Source: Berghia stephanieae (Eukaryota > Mollusca > Gastropoda > Nudibranchia > Aeolidiidae). From it: a stretch of DNA of 64,000 bases. Shown here piece after piece: positions 45,776-57,304 of this stretch. The translations under genes were made by a program, and so were the position numbers. Position 1 is the first letter of the stretch; each line of letters opens with the position of its first letter. The notes under the pieces are model-generated. The model saw only the letters and a list, made by a program, of their open reading frames with translations, did no database searches and had not been told where the DNA came from. The stretch covers positions 19,358,955 to 19,422,954 of the forward strand of contig CM067446.1 in the NCBI GenBank assembly GCA_034508935.3. The letters run 5' to 3'.

Positions 45776-47165
45776 TGGGATGCAGCACGGGAATGAAAAG
45801 AAAGCCTATGAAATCTTGAAAATGCTTACAAAAACAAGTAGACCAAAAGCTAGTGTTATTGAAGACAGTAAGGTACTATGCTTACCCAGAAAGAGGATGT
45901 CTCGAACAGATGGACCGAATACTGCAAAGGCCTGTATAACATCGATTGAGCCAGACCCATCAGTCTTGACAGAGATGTCAGAAACACACAAAAACACAAA
46001 CACACCAAAAATAATGAAACATGAGGGTAGGCAGCAATCTAGGGTTTAAACATCAACAAAACTCCAGGAATAAGATCACATTCCTGCAAAACTTTTTTTA
46101 ATGGTGGAGAGGAGACAGTGGAGGCAATGACAAGTCTATGCAAAAAGATAATGAACGAGACAAGATGGCCAAAAGACTGGACACTATCCTTGATTATCCA
46201 TCTTCCCCCCAAAAAAGGAGATTTGAAAAAGTGCAGTAACTATAGTACCATAAGTCTCATTCGCCACCCAAGTAAGATACTTCTGCGGATAATACTAAAC
46301 AAAATGAAACAAAAAACAAAATATATCCTGGCAGAAGAGCAAGCTGGTTTTCGATGTGGAAAAGCACAGTACAACAAGTCTTCATAACAGAATTCTGATA
46401 GAGAAATTCCTTCAACACTAAAAAGAACTATTTCATAATTTTATAGACTTCCGGAAAGCATTTGATAGGGTATGGCATGACGGTTTGTGGGATACACTAC
46501 GCTTTTATGGTTTCGAAGAGCATCTAATCAAAATAATCAAAGCACTCTATAGTATTGCGACAAGGGCATTTCTCAACAACAACGAGCTTGCTGAGTTCTT
46601 CCGGACAAATGTGGGCGTCAGACAAGACTGCATACTCTCCCAATGCTCTTCAACGTCTTCCTAGAGAAAATTATGAGCGACGCTCTCAAAAATTATCAAA
46701 CCTCTGTATCAATTGGCGGACGAAAATTGTGTAATTTGCATTTTGCTGACGGCATAGACCTCATGGCTGAAAGCAAACAAGAACTACAAGGTACAACTGA
46801 CTCACTTGCACATAACGCCATGCACTACGGCATGGAAATTGGTACAGAAAAGTCTCAGATACTGGTAAACAGCAGAAAGGATGGACATGCAGGAATTTCA
46901 ATCGATAATGAAAAACTCGAGGATGTGTCAACATTTTATGTACTGAGATTAAGGCAAGAATATTAATGTCAACAGCAACACTAACAAGACTGACAAAAAT
47001 TGGAAAAGTCCAATCAATTTCGAAATAAAAATTAAACTGCACAAATCACTGGTACTTTCCATATTACTATACGGCTGCGGGCATTGACTGCAGAATTAGA
47101 GCGCAGAATCTCTGCTTTTGAGATGAAAAGTTATCGAAAACTCCTGTGGGTGCCGTAAACAGAAC
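45776..47165 (+). pseudogene. RTE-like LINE, linker through RT and into the C-terminus
   Basis: Ordered pieces: EKKAYEILKMLTKTSRPKAS (pre-RT linker), AMTSLCKKIMNETRWPKDWT with SLIIHLPPKKGDLKKCSNYS, EEQAGFRCGKAQ, DFRKAFDRVWHDGLWDTLRF (46448), FRTNVGVRQDCILSPMLFNV with FLEKIMSDALKNY, LCNLHFADGIDLMAESKQEL (the catalytic FADD reads FADG, so one aspartate is lost), GMEIGTEKSQILVNSRKDGH and SLVLSILLYGCGH. The motif order is complete for an RTE-type RT. The endonuclease is missing. At least three frame changes occur. After 47060 only traces remain. Confidence 0.88.
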
Positions 47166-47177
47166 ACAGAACCAATA

Positions 47178-47222
47178 AAGGCAATGTTGTGAGCTTCTTA
47201 GCCAAGCGCATACTATCTATAG
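47178..47222 (-). mobile_element. MITE family A, end fragment
   Basis: GGCAATGTTGTGAGCTTCTT then AGCCAAGCGCATACTATCTA is the terminal 45 bp of MITE-A in reverse. Confidence 0.75.
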
Positions 47223-47519
47223 AACCTACACAAAAAACTATGTGTAAATTTAAACAATAACAAAGGTCAGAGAGAGGTCGATTTCATTCCCGTTGTTTAT
47301 AAGAAACAAACTATGTTTGTCCGAGCACGCGTGCCGATGTGTCACAAATTCCATGTTTTGATTGGTCAAAAATCTTCCTGTTAATTACAGCCTCCACTTC
47401 AGATACTATCACTAAGAGATAAGGTCTCTCTATTTTGGTTTTTAACATGTTTGTTTGACCCACTTTCTCACATTTCATGGATGAACTGTTAATATCGCTA
47501 TAAACCGGCGAATTCCCGG
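47223..47519. other. No recognised gene; diverged MITE-A' motifs at the left edge
   Basis: AACAATAACAAAGGTCAGAG near 47252. The remainder is unassigned. Confidence 0.4.
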
Positions 47520-47625
47520 GTTTGAGAGTTTTTGCCAAGATGAGAGTCATTTAAATCGATCGATATTTGAATTACGATTTTCTGGCCAAATTTTTAAATA
47601 TGACTTTTTCCAGTATGGCAGTATA
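47520..47625. mobile_element. Family C repeat
   Basis: TTTGCCAAGATGAGAGTCAT, AATCGATCGATATTTGAA and TTTTCTGGCCAAATTTTTAA. Confidence 0.7.
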
Positions 47626-47890
47626 GATATTTCAGTGGAAGTTAAAGATTTATATGAATTACAACGATCCTGTTTATAGTCAATCCAAGAGATGAAAAAA
47701 ATGAAGCAATATTACAAAAAATGGAAATCAAATGAATTTATTCCATATCATAATTTCTTATTCGTTTTAACATCTTTTATATTATTAAAAGGCGAAGATA
47801 AAATATGTCAGTGATTTTTGTGCAACCTTTGAAATTTATGATACATTATCATAACATTATCACCATTTTGAAGCATCATTATTATAATTA
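47626..47890. other. No recognised gene
   Basis: AT-rich. Confidence 0.4.
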
Positions 47891-47971
<81 letters not shown>

Positions 47972-48003
47972 TACCATCGTCATCATCATCATCATCATCA
48001 TCG
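47891..48003 (+). repeat. (CAT)n microsatellite
   Basis: Pure to 47970, then interrupted. CAG/CAA triplets follow to about 48090. Confidence 0.97.
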
Positions 48004-48354
48004 GCAGCAACAGCAGTAACAACAACAGCAGCACATCAGCAGAATTATCATCATCATCGTCGTTGTCATCTTCGTCGTCTTCATCGTCAGAGACTTGGTT
48101 ATTAGTAATACAGTCCCAATCATTTTCGATCATGACAAAAATAAATTCCTGTCTATTCATGTTATCATCTGATAACGGTTAAATGTTTTTACTATTGTTG
48201 TAAGTATTAAAAATATGTTCAATATCATTATAACTATCGTTATGAATGATTGATAATTGTCAAAATTGTATGGAATTTCTCGAAAAAAGATCCTCAATGT
48301 TTCAAAAATCCGATCTCCATTATTTATTTTTTAAAATCCGCACCGCATTGTTAC
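48004..48354. other. No recognised gene
   Basis: Degenerate triplets at the left, then AT-rich sequence. Confidence 0.4.
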
Positions 48355-48565
48355 CTCTCGTTCGTAGTCCTTCAGAGCCATTGAGCCCAAGGATTTGGAG
48401 TTCATCCCTGCTCCTATAGCGTGAAATGGCCAATAAACAGTGCTTGCTATCCTTTGGACAGGACGCTAGGCTATCACAAATCACTTCCCGACAAATCTAA
48501 CAGACCCAGCTACCCAATCCTTGCTGGGTTAACAGGGGGCGGGGTAGGGGGGGGGGGGATTCGAC
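48355..48565 (-). mobile_element. SINE-B body copy
   Basis: TCCTTCAGAGCCATTGAGCC, GACAGGACGCTAGGCTATC-like sequence and ACCCAGCTACCCAATCC are the reverse of the 12300 SINE-B body. It ends in a G-run (48548-48559) where the tRNA-like head should be. Confidence 0.6.
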
Positions 48566-48758
48566 GTCAAGCGTAATCAATCTCGGTTCTTTTGTGCTCT
48601 ACAAACTTAGCTAAAGGGACCCCTGGTTGATTGTCACATCTAAGAAAACATAAATATCTCTTGCACCTCCAAACAAAATTCATCTCCAGGGGTTGTTAAC
48701 TGTCACGTGTCCCTTAATAACCCTCGATTTCCTAAACAGTCCTCAATATCTCAATTAT
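48566..48758. other. No recognised gene
   Basis: Unassigned. Confidence 0.4.
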
Positions 48759-48805
48759 ACTGATGATGAAGAAGATGGTGGTGGAGGTCATGATGATGAT
48801 GATGA

Positions 48806-48839
<34 letters not shown>

Positions 48840-48862
48840 GGCTAATCATGACGATGATGATG

Positions 48863-48914
<52 letters not shown>

Positions 48915-48956
48915 GGCTAATCATGACGATGATGATGATGATGATGATGATGATGA

Positions 48957-48994
<38 letters not shown>

Positions 48995-49023
48995 GACTAA
49001 TCATGACGATGATGATGAGGATG

Positions 49024-49057
<34 letters not shown>

Positions 49058-49093
49058 GATGATGATGATGATGATGATGAGGCTAATCATGAC

Positions 49094-49163
<70 letters not shown>

Positions 49164-49165
49164 CA
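48759..49165 (+). repeat. (GAT)n microsatellite with embedded higher-order units
   Basis: The non-GAT string GAGGCTAATCATGACG recurs at about 48838, 48913, 48993 (as GAGACTAATCATGACG) and 49079, so 75-86-bp units are repeated within the array. Confidence 0.95.
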
Positions 49166-49586
49166 TGATGTCGATTATGGTGGTGGCCATGGTGTAGATG
49201 ATTATGATAATTATGATAGTGATCACAATACCGATAATTGGAACCATTGGCGTTCAGTGATGGACACCAGTGTTTCTTAACATTGTTTCTTTGAAAAAGT
49301 CTCGATGTTCCTATCTCTAGATACTTTGATGTCTCTAAATATTCCCGAATGTCCAAGCTCTCACTGTCAATGTCCTTGAACAATCCTCAATCTCAATGAA
49401 CATTCCTCAATTTTCCTTGATGTCTTCGAACCGGCTTCGTTCCCTCCAGACAGTCACTGTTCTCAATGTCTTCCAATAATCTCCAGTGTCTCTAAATAAT
49501 TGTTATACCTCCAAACTATCCTCAATATTTCTAGAAAAGCTTCATCATCTCTAAACAAGTCAAAATGTATCCGAATCATTTCTAAC

Positions 49587-49588
<2 letters not shown>
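49166..49588. other. No recognised gene
   Basis: Contains loosely repeated TCTCTAAATA/CCTCAATNTC strings. No conserved frame. Confidence 0.4.
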
Positions 49589-49667
<79 letters not shown>

Positions 49668-49698
49668 CTCTCTTTCTCTTTCTCTCTCTCTCCCTCTC

Positions 49699-49740
<42 letters not shown>
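49589..49740 (+). repeat. (CT)n with (TTTC)n block
   Basis: CT units, TTTC units at about 49645-49680, then CT units again. Confidence 0.97.
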
Positions 49741-49743
<3 letters not shown>

Positions 49744-49834
49744 AATCACCAGTCAGTGTCTCTATATCTCTAGATGTCATTGACATGCATGCCTTGTAAA
49801 GAGAGATTAAATCCCCTTATATCTAAGCTAAGTT

Positions 49835-50612
49835 TGGCATCGTAGGCCTCAATTCTGTAACAAAGCTCTTTGCAGATGATACATTTGTCACAAAATATAA
49901 AAGGCACTCCAAACCAGATTCAATTACAACAAGACCTCGACAAGTTGGCGATATGAGAGGAGAAGTGGAAAATGTCTTTCAACCCCAGCAAGTGTTCAAT
50001 AACTCACCGTCGCATGACTTTCCAATATAATTACCTCTTGCATGGATAAGCTGGAAGTAGTAAACCAAATTAGATATATCGGTGTAGCAATAGCAACAGA
50101 CATGAAATGAAACAACCACATTCAAATAATCGCAAACAAAGCAAATAAGACTCTTGACTTTTAAATAAGAAATCTTAAAACAATCAACCAATCCGCAAAA
50201 TTAGCCACTTACAAAGCCATGTCAGATCATTACTAGAGTACGCATGTTCTGCATGTTCTGATCCGCACACAATGAAGGGTATTAACACCCTTGAAAAAGT
50301 ACAACGAAGAGCGATAAGATGGATCACAAACAAAGGTTACATAGAAGAATAACACACACCGACATGATTATCCTTGGATTACTGTCACTCATTACCCGTA
50401 GACAACAATCACGACTCATTAACGTTTACGAAAATCACTTAATTACAGCCTAAACTTTCAACCCGCCGACATAACGCTCGTACAACACATCCGCTGACAT
50501 ACAATATTCCAGTCTCAAAAACATCTCACAGACAATCGAGTTTCTTACCCAAAACAGCTAAAGGAATGGAACAGTTCCCAAAACACAAATTATTGTCTAC
50601 GCGCCCATCATT
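49835..50612 (+). pseudogene. CR1/Jockey-like LINE, RT C-terminal part
   Basis: LFADDTFVTKYKRHSKPD (49868; catalytic FADD intact), EKWKMSFNPSKCSIT (49963), HVRSLLEYACSACSDPHTMK (50218), INTLEKVQRRAIRWITNKGY (50280), and near the end QSSFLPKTAKGMEQFP. This is the standard order FADD, W-x-M-x-F-N-x-x-K-C, (V/L)RSxLEYA, LExVQRRAxR, F-x-P. Stops and frameshifts are frequent. It meets the opposite-strand LINE piece at about 50612. Confidence 0.78.
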
Positions 50613-51265
50613 TACCTTTACCGATGTTCCATGTCGGACACGACGTTGGAGATCATGGTTCGCCAGCTCTCTCTCTCTCTCTCTCATCTGCGAGTTTCGC
50701 ACATTGATTTATGGGGCTTCCTACGTACGCTGCGACATTTCCAAGCCAGCTTGTCCTTCTTCTTCCTCGACCACGCTTGCCTTCTATCTTTCCCTCTGCA
50801 ATGGTCTTCTGTAGTGAGTCGTGCCTTCTGATGTGGCCGAAATATCGGGTTTCCTCTTTCTAATAGTTGAAATGATCGTTGTTGATGTTATTCCTAAAGT
50901 TTGGAGTACTCGATGATTTGTTTTCTTTTCCTTCCAGGATACCCTTGCAATTCTTCTATAGGTCCACATCTCAAATGCTCTGAGTTTCTTTTCTAGTGTC
51001 TTTGTCAGAGACCATGTTTCACATCCATAAAGTAGTGTTGACCAAATGTACCATTTTGCCAGACGTGTTTTTGTGGTAAGTGATAGGTCGTGGGATGTGA
51101 TTAGGGAATGCATTTTTGAAAATTTACTCTTGGCCAATGCAATTCGTCTGATGATTTCTGCATCGCATTTTCCATCGTCTGTCAATAATGCTCCTAGATA
51201 TTGGAATGACTTTACTTGCTCTATGATCTTTCCATTTATTTTAATTCATATTTTCCCATCTTAGA
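50613..51265 (-). pseudogene. RTE-like LINE, C-terminal fragment
   Basis: The minus-strand open frame 50784-51185 begins with MTDDGKCDAEIIRRIALAKS and contains WSTLLYGCETWSLTKTLEKK, LRAFEMWTYRRIARVSWKEK and NHRVLQTLG. After a frame change it continues with TIAEG, GRRRTSWLGNVAAYV, and ERERESWRTMISNVVSDMEH at the C-terminus (50613-50700). The ERER string is encoded by an AG-type simple repeat that has expanded inside the coding region. The endonuclease and RT core are missing. Confidence 0.82.
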
Positions 51266-51446
51266 AGCTTTCAAAAACGTCTTATCCGTCTACCTAGTGT
51301 ATACTACAGAGCAGCTGTAATCGTCAACATAATGGCGCTGGCTGCCTTAACCCGAAGAAGAAGATGTCTCTAAATATTTCTTATCAATGGGTCAAAAATT
51401 GTATAGTCTCACATTTTTGACTATATTTCATTCAATATTTAACATG
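51266..51446. other. No recognised gene
   Basis: Unassigned. Confidence 0.4.
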
Positions 51447-51730
51447 TGCGGCTATGTGGTCTAGTGTTATGACACTCGCTTTCGGATTGGAAGGTCCTGG
51501 GTTCGAGCCTCGCTCGTCGCATAGTTGAGTCCTTGGAAAAGACTCTCTTCAATCACATTCTCTCACTGTTTACAGCGTTGTCTCTGTCGGAAAAAATTGT
51601 ATTATCAACTAACAGGCATCATGTCTCGTTCTACATGTTACGTGTTGCTGTTGGTCAGAGACCCTATTTAAAGCGCTTTGAGCACGTTGGTCGATATTGC
51701 GCTATATAAAAGCTCGATTATTTATTATAT
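51447..51730 (+). mobile_element. SINE-A, well-preserved copy
   Basis: The head GCGGCTATGTGGTCTAGTGT and B-box GGTCCTGGGTTCGAGCC are close to a tRNA. The body ends GCGCTTTGAGCACGTTGG and then TATTGCGCTATATAAAAGCT. This is the best copy for defining the family. Confidence 0.9.
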
Positions 51731-52210
51731 CTGATACCACGACATAATCCAGTTTTGACATGGTGGTTTACAAATGAACTCTGTGCGAAATCTACAAAAT
51801 GATTGAATAAAGAGGTCCGTAATATCAGAGGATATTTGTATCGATGCTATGTGATTAAAGACATACTCAACTATTATGCCTGTTGATTAATCGTAACGAC
51901 AAACAAATCTATGTGTAACCTTAAACGCGTATTTTCTTTGGAATGGAGTTTTGTTAGAACTAATCACCAACTGCTGGTGTTCTAAAAACAAACAAAAAAT
52001 CCGATTGACTTCATCTCCATTCAATCTATTGATGCTATGCTTTGATTAGAATACTAACAACATCCGCCATCCTGATATATGTACCAACACCCAAAACTAT
52101 GTGTAACCTTACTCGTTTTTGTTTGATTGACATTAACATGGCTGTCTAAAAACAATAGCAAGTAGCTGAATGACGTCAATTCGATCATCCATAAAGAGAG
52201 ATTAACCTGA
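51731..52210. mobile_element. Two diverged MITE-A' copies in tandem orientation
   Basis: AACAAATCTATGTGTAACCT / TTGATGCTATGCTTTGATTA (about 51880-52050) and CACCCAAAACTATGTGTAAC / AAGTAGCTGAATGACGTCAA (about 52050-52190) both follow the A' order. The second has TGACGTCA at 52171-52178. The left 150 bp is unassigned. Confidence 0.55.
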
Positions 52211-52711
52211 AACTATGATGATATTATATATCATGCTTATGTAAACTTAATAATCTGAAAGGATTTTGAATGATAAAGCAAGCTTCCATAGTACCTGTAC
52301 TTATAATATTATCATTCATTCGAGACTGGCCATCATTAATTCCAGGAAATAGCTTAGTACTCGGTGATATTCAAAGACAGTCAATGAACTCCTCCTACTG
52401 ATTGTCCTTATCATGATAAAATGCTATTACGTCAGAGTCCGGCAAATGCCACGAATTGGCCAGTAGATTTTTGACCAATCAAAAGGCGAGATTTGTGATT
52501 TAACACCATCAAGCCCGCTCGGGTTTATATATTTATATCTTTTTAAATTATGCCTTTTGCGCCACGATATCATAAGACATCGTCGCCTAGGCATTCCACG
52601 AAGGAATATAGATAATTCATCAAACAAGATGTCTGATGTCAACAGAATCACCTATGTTGTCCAAGTGAGCAAATTGGGGGTTAATAATCTTGCTCCAGGA
52701 AAAAAAAAACA
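52211..52711. other. No recognised gene
   Basis: The 74-residue minus-strand frame at 52427-52651 has no known domain. Confidence 0.4.
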
Positions 52712-52926
<215 letters not shown>

Positions 52927-52932
52927 TTATAT

Positions 52933-53085
52933 AGAAAGTGTTGTCTCTGTCCGAAAATTGTAATATCGCCTTACAGGCGTCATGTCCTGTACTATGTGTT
53001 AAGTGTTGCTGTTGACCAGGGACCCTTGTATCAGATCACGTTTAGTGGATATATTAGTGGATAAAAGCTCATTTTTATTTGTTTA
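52933..53085 (+). mobile_element. SINE-A, 3' half
   Basis: GTGTTGTCTCTGTCCGAAAA to ATCACGTTTAGTGGATAT and AAAAGCTCATTTTTATTTG. The head is absent. Confidence 0.8.
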
Positions 53086-53207
53086 TCTTTTTGGACAAAA
53101 TTCTCAAAATGCGCTTTGCCCTTTGTGTGGCAGATGTACGATCATTTGCAGGTATGTGGTTAAGGAAATGCGCACCAGTTCCGGTGTCTGACGGACTTTA
53201 AATATAT

Positions 53208-53397
53208 TATAGATTAGTATGCAGTATGAGTCCACTAGGCTTTGTTATTGTTTTGCCATCCGCGTTTTGTGAGTTGTTCTCACTAAACTGTTCAACCTGA
53301 CTATAACGTTCATGGTTACACAGAGTCTGTGTGTTGGTCCGTTATACTTCCGGATGGCAATGTTGTGAACTCCTTGGCCAAGCGCATTCTATCTATA
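53208..53397 (-). mobile_element. MITE family A copy
   Basis: It runs from TATAGATTAGTATGCAG to AAGCGCATTCTATCTATA. The CRE-like octamer is lost here (reads ATGAGTCC). Confidence 0.87.
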
Positions 53398-53629
53398 GGT
53401 TGTAAGCCGTGGCAATCATAAATTCACAAAAATTGATCGGTTGCAATAATATATGATGTATGATACTCACAATATTATATATTGAAGCTTTCCTCAGTTC
53501 ATGCCTATTTTCTGAAATGGTCAGCCTTTGGGTCCTGAACAATACTAAATCAACACATACACATGATTTTTAAAAAAAACATCCACGGTGCCAACCAAAG
53601 ATCTAACAACTTTCACAAATTACGTGCCA

Positions 53630-54094
53630 ATGGGCATGATCTATATTCCTTTTCCATGTGCTCGGGGTCATAGGTCACATTGCAAAGCGTGCTCAAAATG
53701 ACCCAAATAGTGAAAAGTATTCACAGCTTTTGAATATCTTCATCACGATTGGTCATTTTGTTCAGCTTGAAACACGGGTATAGATAGTATGCAGATGACG
53801 TCACTCAGGCCTTTGTTATTGTTTTTGCTATCCGCGTTTGTGAGTTGTTCTCACTAAACTGTATTAACCAGACTATAAAAGTTCATGGTTACACAGAGTT
53901 TGTGTGTTGGTCCGTTATACTTCCGGATGGCAATGTTGTGAACTCCTTGGCCAAGCGCATTCTATCTATATTTACAACTTTCAAAAACAAAGCAGTGTGT
54001 TTACATTTGTTATGAAATATCCAATCGTTGGACCTCAACAAATCATGTGATTGATGACTTGGTTGGACGAAAACATGAATATATATCGCTCCCA
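53630..54094. mobile_element. Family B repeat with a nested MITE-A
   Basis: Ends GGGCATGATCTATATTCC and ATATATATCGCTCCCAT are inverted. The interior TGTGCTCGGGGTCATAGG and CAAATCATGTGATTGATGAC matches the other B copies. The B sequence is interrupted between ACGGG and TTTACAACTTTC by the MITE at 53779-53970; uninterrupted B copies have GGGTATGTTTAC-like sequence there. Confidence 0.8.
53779..53970 (-). mobile_element. MITE family A nested in family B
   Basis: It runs from TATAGATAGTATGCAGATGA to GCGCATTCTATCTATA and is nearly identical to the copy at 5290. It contains TGACGTCA at 53796-53803. Confidence 0.9.
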
Positions 54095-54287
54095 TTCTTC
54101 ACTTCCTTCTAAAACCGTCTAGCCCATAGCTATAGCTACTTTAGTACGAGCCAAGTAGCTGAATCGATTTGGTTTGTGATATTCTATCAATCGCTTTTGT
54201 TAATTTTTGGGGTGATACTCGAGATCTGTGGGGCTGATTTCTTCGGGTGACAGGCACGTACTTAAGATACTTAATGGTCTGGCCTGT
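54095..54287. other. No recognised gene
   Basis: Unassigned. Confidence 0.4.
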
Positions 54288-54670
54288 GTGCTTGGCTAAG
54301 AAATTCACAACATTGCCATCCAGAAATATAACGGACCAACACACAAAACTATGTGTAACCTTAAACGTTTATAGATAGTATGCGCTTGGCTAAGAAGCTC
54401 ATAACATTACCATCCGGAAGTATAACGGACCAACACACAAAACTGTGTGTATCCATGAACGTTTATAGTCGGGTTAATACAGTTCAGTGAGCATTACTCA
54501 TAAAGGCGGATGGCAAAAAACAATGACAAAGACCTGAGTGACGTCATCTTCGAACTATCTATAGTCTGGTCAATACAGTTTAGTGAGAATTACTCATAAA
54601 GATGGATGGCAAAAAATCTTTTAAAAACAATAACAAAGACCTAAGTTACGTCAACTGCGTACTGTCTATA
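54288..54670 (+). mobile_element. MITE family A (outer copy) with a second MITE-A inside it
   Basis: The outer left part runs from GTGCTTGGCTAAGAAATTCA to CTTAAACGTTTA. The outer right part restarts at TAGTCTGGTCAATACAG (54562) and ends ACTGTCTATA at 54670. The outer copy is more diverged than the inner one (for example AAGTTACGTCA in place of the octamer). Confidence 0.85.
54370..54563 (+). mobile_element. MITE family A, inner nested copy
   Basis: It runs from TATAGATAGTATGCGCTTGG to TTCGAACTATCTATA and belongs to the GAAC-end subfamily. It is inserted at the TATA of the outer copy's GTTTATAGTC string. It contains TGACGTCA at 54539-54546. Confidence 0.9.
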
Positions 54671-55134
54671 CGGCTATTTTAACATAGCGCCTTCCTAAAC
54701 CCAAAGCATGACCGTTGCCATCGCCAACTCAAATCCTAACACTTAACGCTTAACACTGACCAAGACATTACGTTACGACACAAGGCGACTAACAACGAAT
54801 GGTGAGTTTTACTCAACAGTTCCAGCAATGAGATAATTTGTTAAAATGAGCACTGATAAGAATGACTAAATTTTCACTTTCTTTTAAAGATCGTTGCCTT
54901 GTATTGTGACGTAATAGATGCCAAGTAGAAGAGAAAATAACCACAGCCCTTGGACAGTCCTCAGAATGTATTCAATGGCAATAAGTGCTAAAAATGGCGA
55001 ACTACACAGGTATTGCTATCGATAGAATGTGTGAACGTAAAATACTTTTGTACACATTGAGCACATGATGATGTGCCCTTAGTTAAAATAATCACAACAT
55101 CCGCCAGCCAGGTATGACGTACCAACATACAAAA
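54671..55134. other. No recognised gene
   Basis: Unassigned; a short MITE-A'-like edge near 55085-55135. Confidence 0.4.
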
Positions 55135-55452
55135 CTAATAGGATTCAGTGGTCTGATGTCACGCTGTCCGACAACGGCGGCCATCTTGGTTCTAAACAAA
55201 GAAAATCATTACTTTTTATTCTTCATGCTGGCTAGAACTTTTCATTCCCTTTTCATATGCCTTGTGATCAGAATATGTAAAAGTCAAAACATGATCAAAT
55301 TTATGGGGGGTTTTTCCCTCTGGAAACGCTTTTATGCTCGCAGGAGAAATATCTCATAAGGGCGTCCGCCATTGTTCCGACAGTTTAGAGCCAGTGTTAC
55401 TAAGTTACCATGCGTCATAAGGAAGGAAGTGACATTACGACTGTTGAAGAGT
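55135..55452 (+). mobile_element. Family G repeat, full copy
   Basis: From AGGATTCAGTGGTCTGATGT to ACGACTGTTGAAGAGTATT, parallel to 1380-1690. Confidence 0.8.
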
Positions 55453-55459
55453 ATTGTAA

Positions 55460-55960
55460 CCTTGAACTGTTATAATTTAGTGAGAACTACGGATACGTCA
55501 CATATTATTTTTAGCCAGCCATTGTTTTGGGAGTAGTTCTCACTAATTTGTATTAATCAGACAATAAACGTTTAAAAAGCTACACAGAGTTTTGTGTGTT
55601 GGTACGTTATATCCGGCTGACAGAATGTTGTGAGTAAATTACATAGCATCAATAGTCCGATTGATATAATTTGGTTTTCTAACCGAGTTGTTTTCAACTC
55701 ATAAAAAATGGCTGGCTAAAACAATAACAAGAGCCGAATGACGTCAATTTCCTTCTACCTATAGATGGTACGAAAATGAAGTCACTTAACTGCTTGTTAT
55801 TATTTATAGCCAGCCATTTTTATGAATGGTTCTCACTAAATTGTGTCAATCATACTAAACGTTCAAGTGTACACATATGTCGGTTAGTTATAATCGGTTG
55901 GTGGATTGTTGTGACCTTTCTGGTTAAGCGCAATGCATCAATGGCATAGTATCAATTTTA
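55460..55960. mobile_element. Two diverged MITE-A' copies in opposite orientation
   Basis: About 55485-55775 and 55765-55945. TTAGCCAGCCATTGTTTTGG, ACACAGAGTTTTGTGTGTTG, TACGTTATATCCGGCTGAC and, after TACCTATAGATGGTACG, the same series again. TGACGTCA at 55739-55746. Confidence 0.6.
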
Positions 55961-56256
55961 TCTCAACAAACGCATAGCATCAGAAAGCTGAAGAAGACAA
56001 CGACCAGGTGCCCTTCCATATTCTGAGCATATAATATCTGTTCTGACAAATCGGTGAGTTGAATTAATCTGTACAAAAATTAGCTAGCTTTTTCGTCACG
56101 CTAGTCAAGAAACATGTGCTCAGGATCTGGAGGTAGCGATGGTTCCATTTGGCAGGCATCAATGTATGATAACTATGGCATGTAGGAAGGAAGCACACTC
56201 TGTTGCACCGTCGTTTTTGTAACCTTGTAAATGACGATTACCAAAAGAAAACGAGT
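55961..56256. other. No recognised gene
   Basis: Unassigned. Confidence 0.4.
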
Positions 56257-56531
56257 TAATGGAAGCGATCCATATTCATCTTTTCGTCCAACCTAGTCAT
56301 CAATCACGTGATTTGTTGCTGTCCAACGATTGGACATTTCTGAACAAATGTAAACACGCTGCTTTGTTTATGAAAGTTGTAAACATAACCATGTGTCAAG
56401 CTGAACACAATGACCAATCGTAATGTGAGATAGTTCAAAATCTGTGAACACTTTTCACTATGTTGGCCACTTTCAGCACATTTTGCAATGTGACCAATGG
56501 CCTCGAGCACAAGGAAAGTTAATATAGATCA
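56257..56531. mobile_element. Family B repeat, full uninterrupted copy
   Basis: Ends GGAAGCGATCCATATTCAT and TTAATATAGATCATGCCCAT are inverted. The interior includes GTTGCTGTCCAACGATTGG and AACATAACCATGTGTCAAGC. Confidence 0.8.
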
Positions 56532-57304
56532 TGCCCATTATGTTCAGTAATGCAACGATTGGGATCTGGGAACTGTGGAAGGGTGTATGAATGAAGCAGT
56601 GTCATGGTTGCCTCTTTCTCATTTACCTTTTTCAGATCGTTATCTTAGACCAATGTCTGCACCCTAATGTGTCACTGTGAATAATTTCGATACACAGACT
56701 CAGATTATATTTGAATTAAACATTATGGCAAACTAAGTGGCTGATGTTGTAATTAGTCAAACACACACACACACAATGAAATAAAATGAAACACGTTTCA
56801 CAATCAAAAGAGTTTTAATACCACAGCAACCACAAATGAATCAGGATGGTTTTAATATTGTAAAAGAATAAATTGAAGATGACGTCAACAATCAAGTGTG
56901 TAACATAAAGAACAAGATATTTATTTTTAGCCTCAATTTCAGTTCACAACATTTTATGAGTAGATCTCACGAAAATCAAGGACATCCGGTTGATTACATG
57001 ACGGATTGTTTTGTTTTGTTTTGGACACAAGTTGGAAGTATGAAATAATAATGTATTCTCTGTCCCTAAAAAAGGTACTTACTTCAAATCTGGTCAGGAA
57101 GTGTACCGTAGCCTTCGTCAACTCATGGCCTGATACTGGCCAACAAATGACGTCAAAAACAAGTATTTGGTCACAAAAGTAAACTAATCGTGAGTTGTAT
57201 TCAACAGTTCAACCAATAGCATCGCTTGTTTCCTTGACCACTACTAAAGACAACTCCACAAACCTAAAAATGGGTCTTAGTGGGTTTTAGTGTCAGGCTA
57301 TAAG
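56532..57304. other. No recognised gene
   Basis: Short (CA)n at about 56760. TGACGTCA at 56880-56887 and 57148-57155. Confidence 0.4.

Noticed and set aside
48759-49165. Regularly spaced repeat resembling a CRISPR array
   Set aside because: Spacers are themselves GAT repeat; an animal microsatellite with higher-order units.
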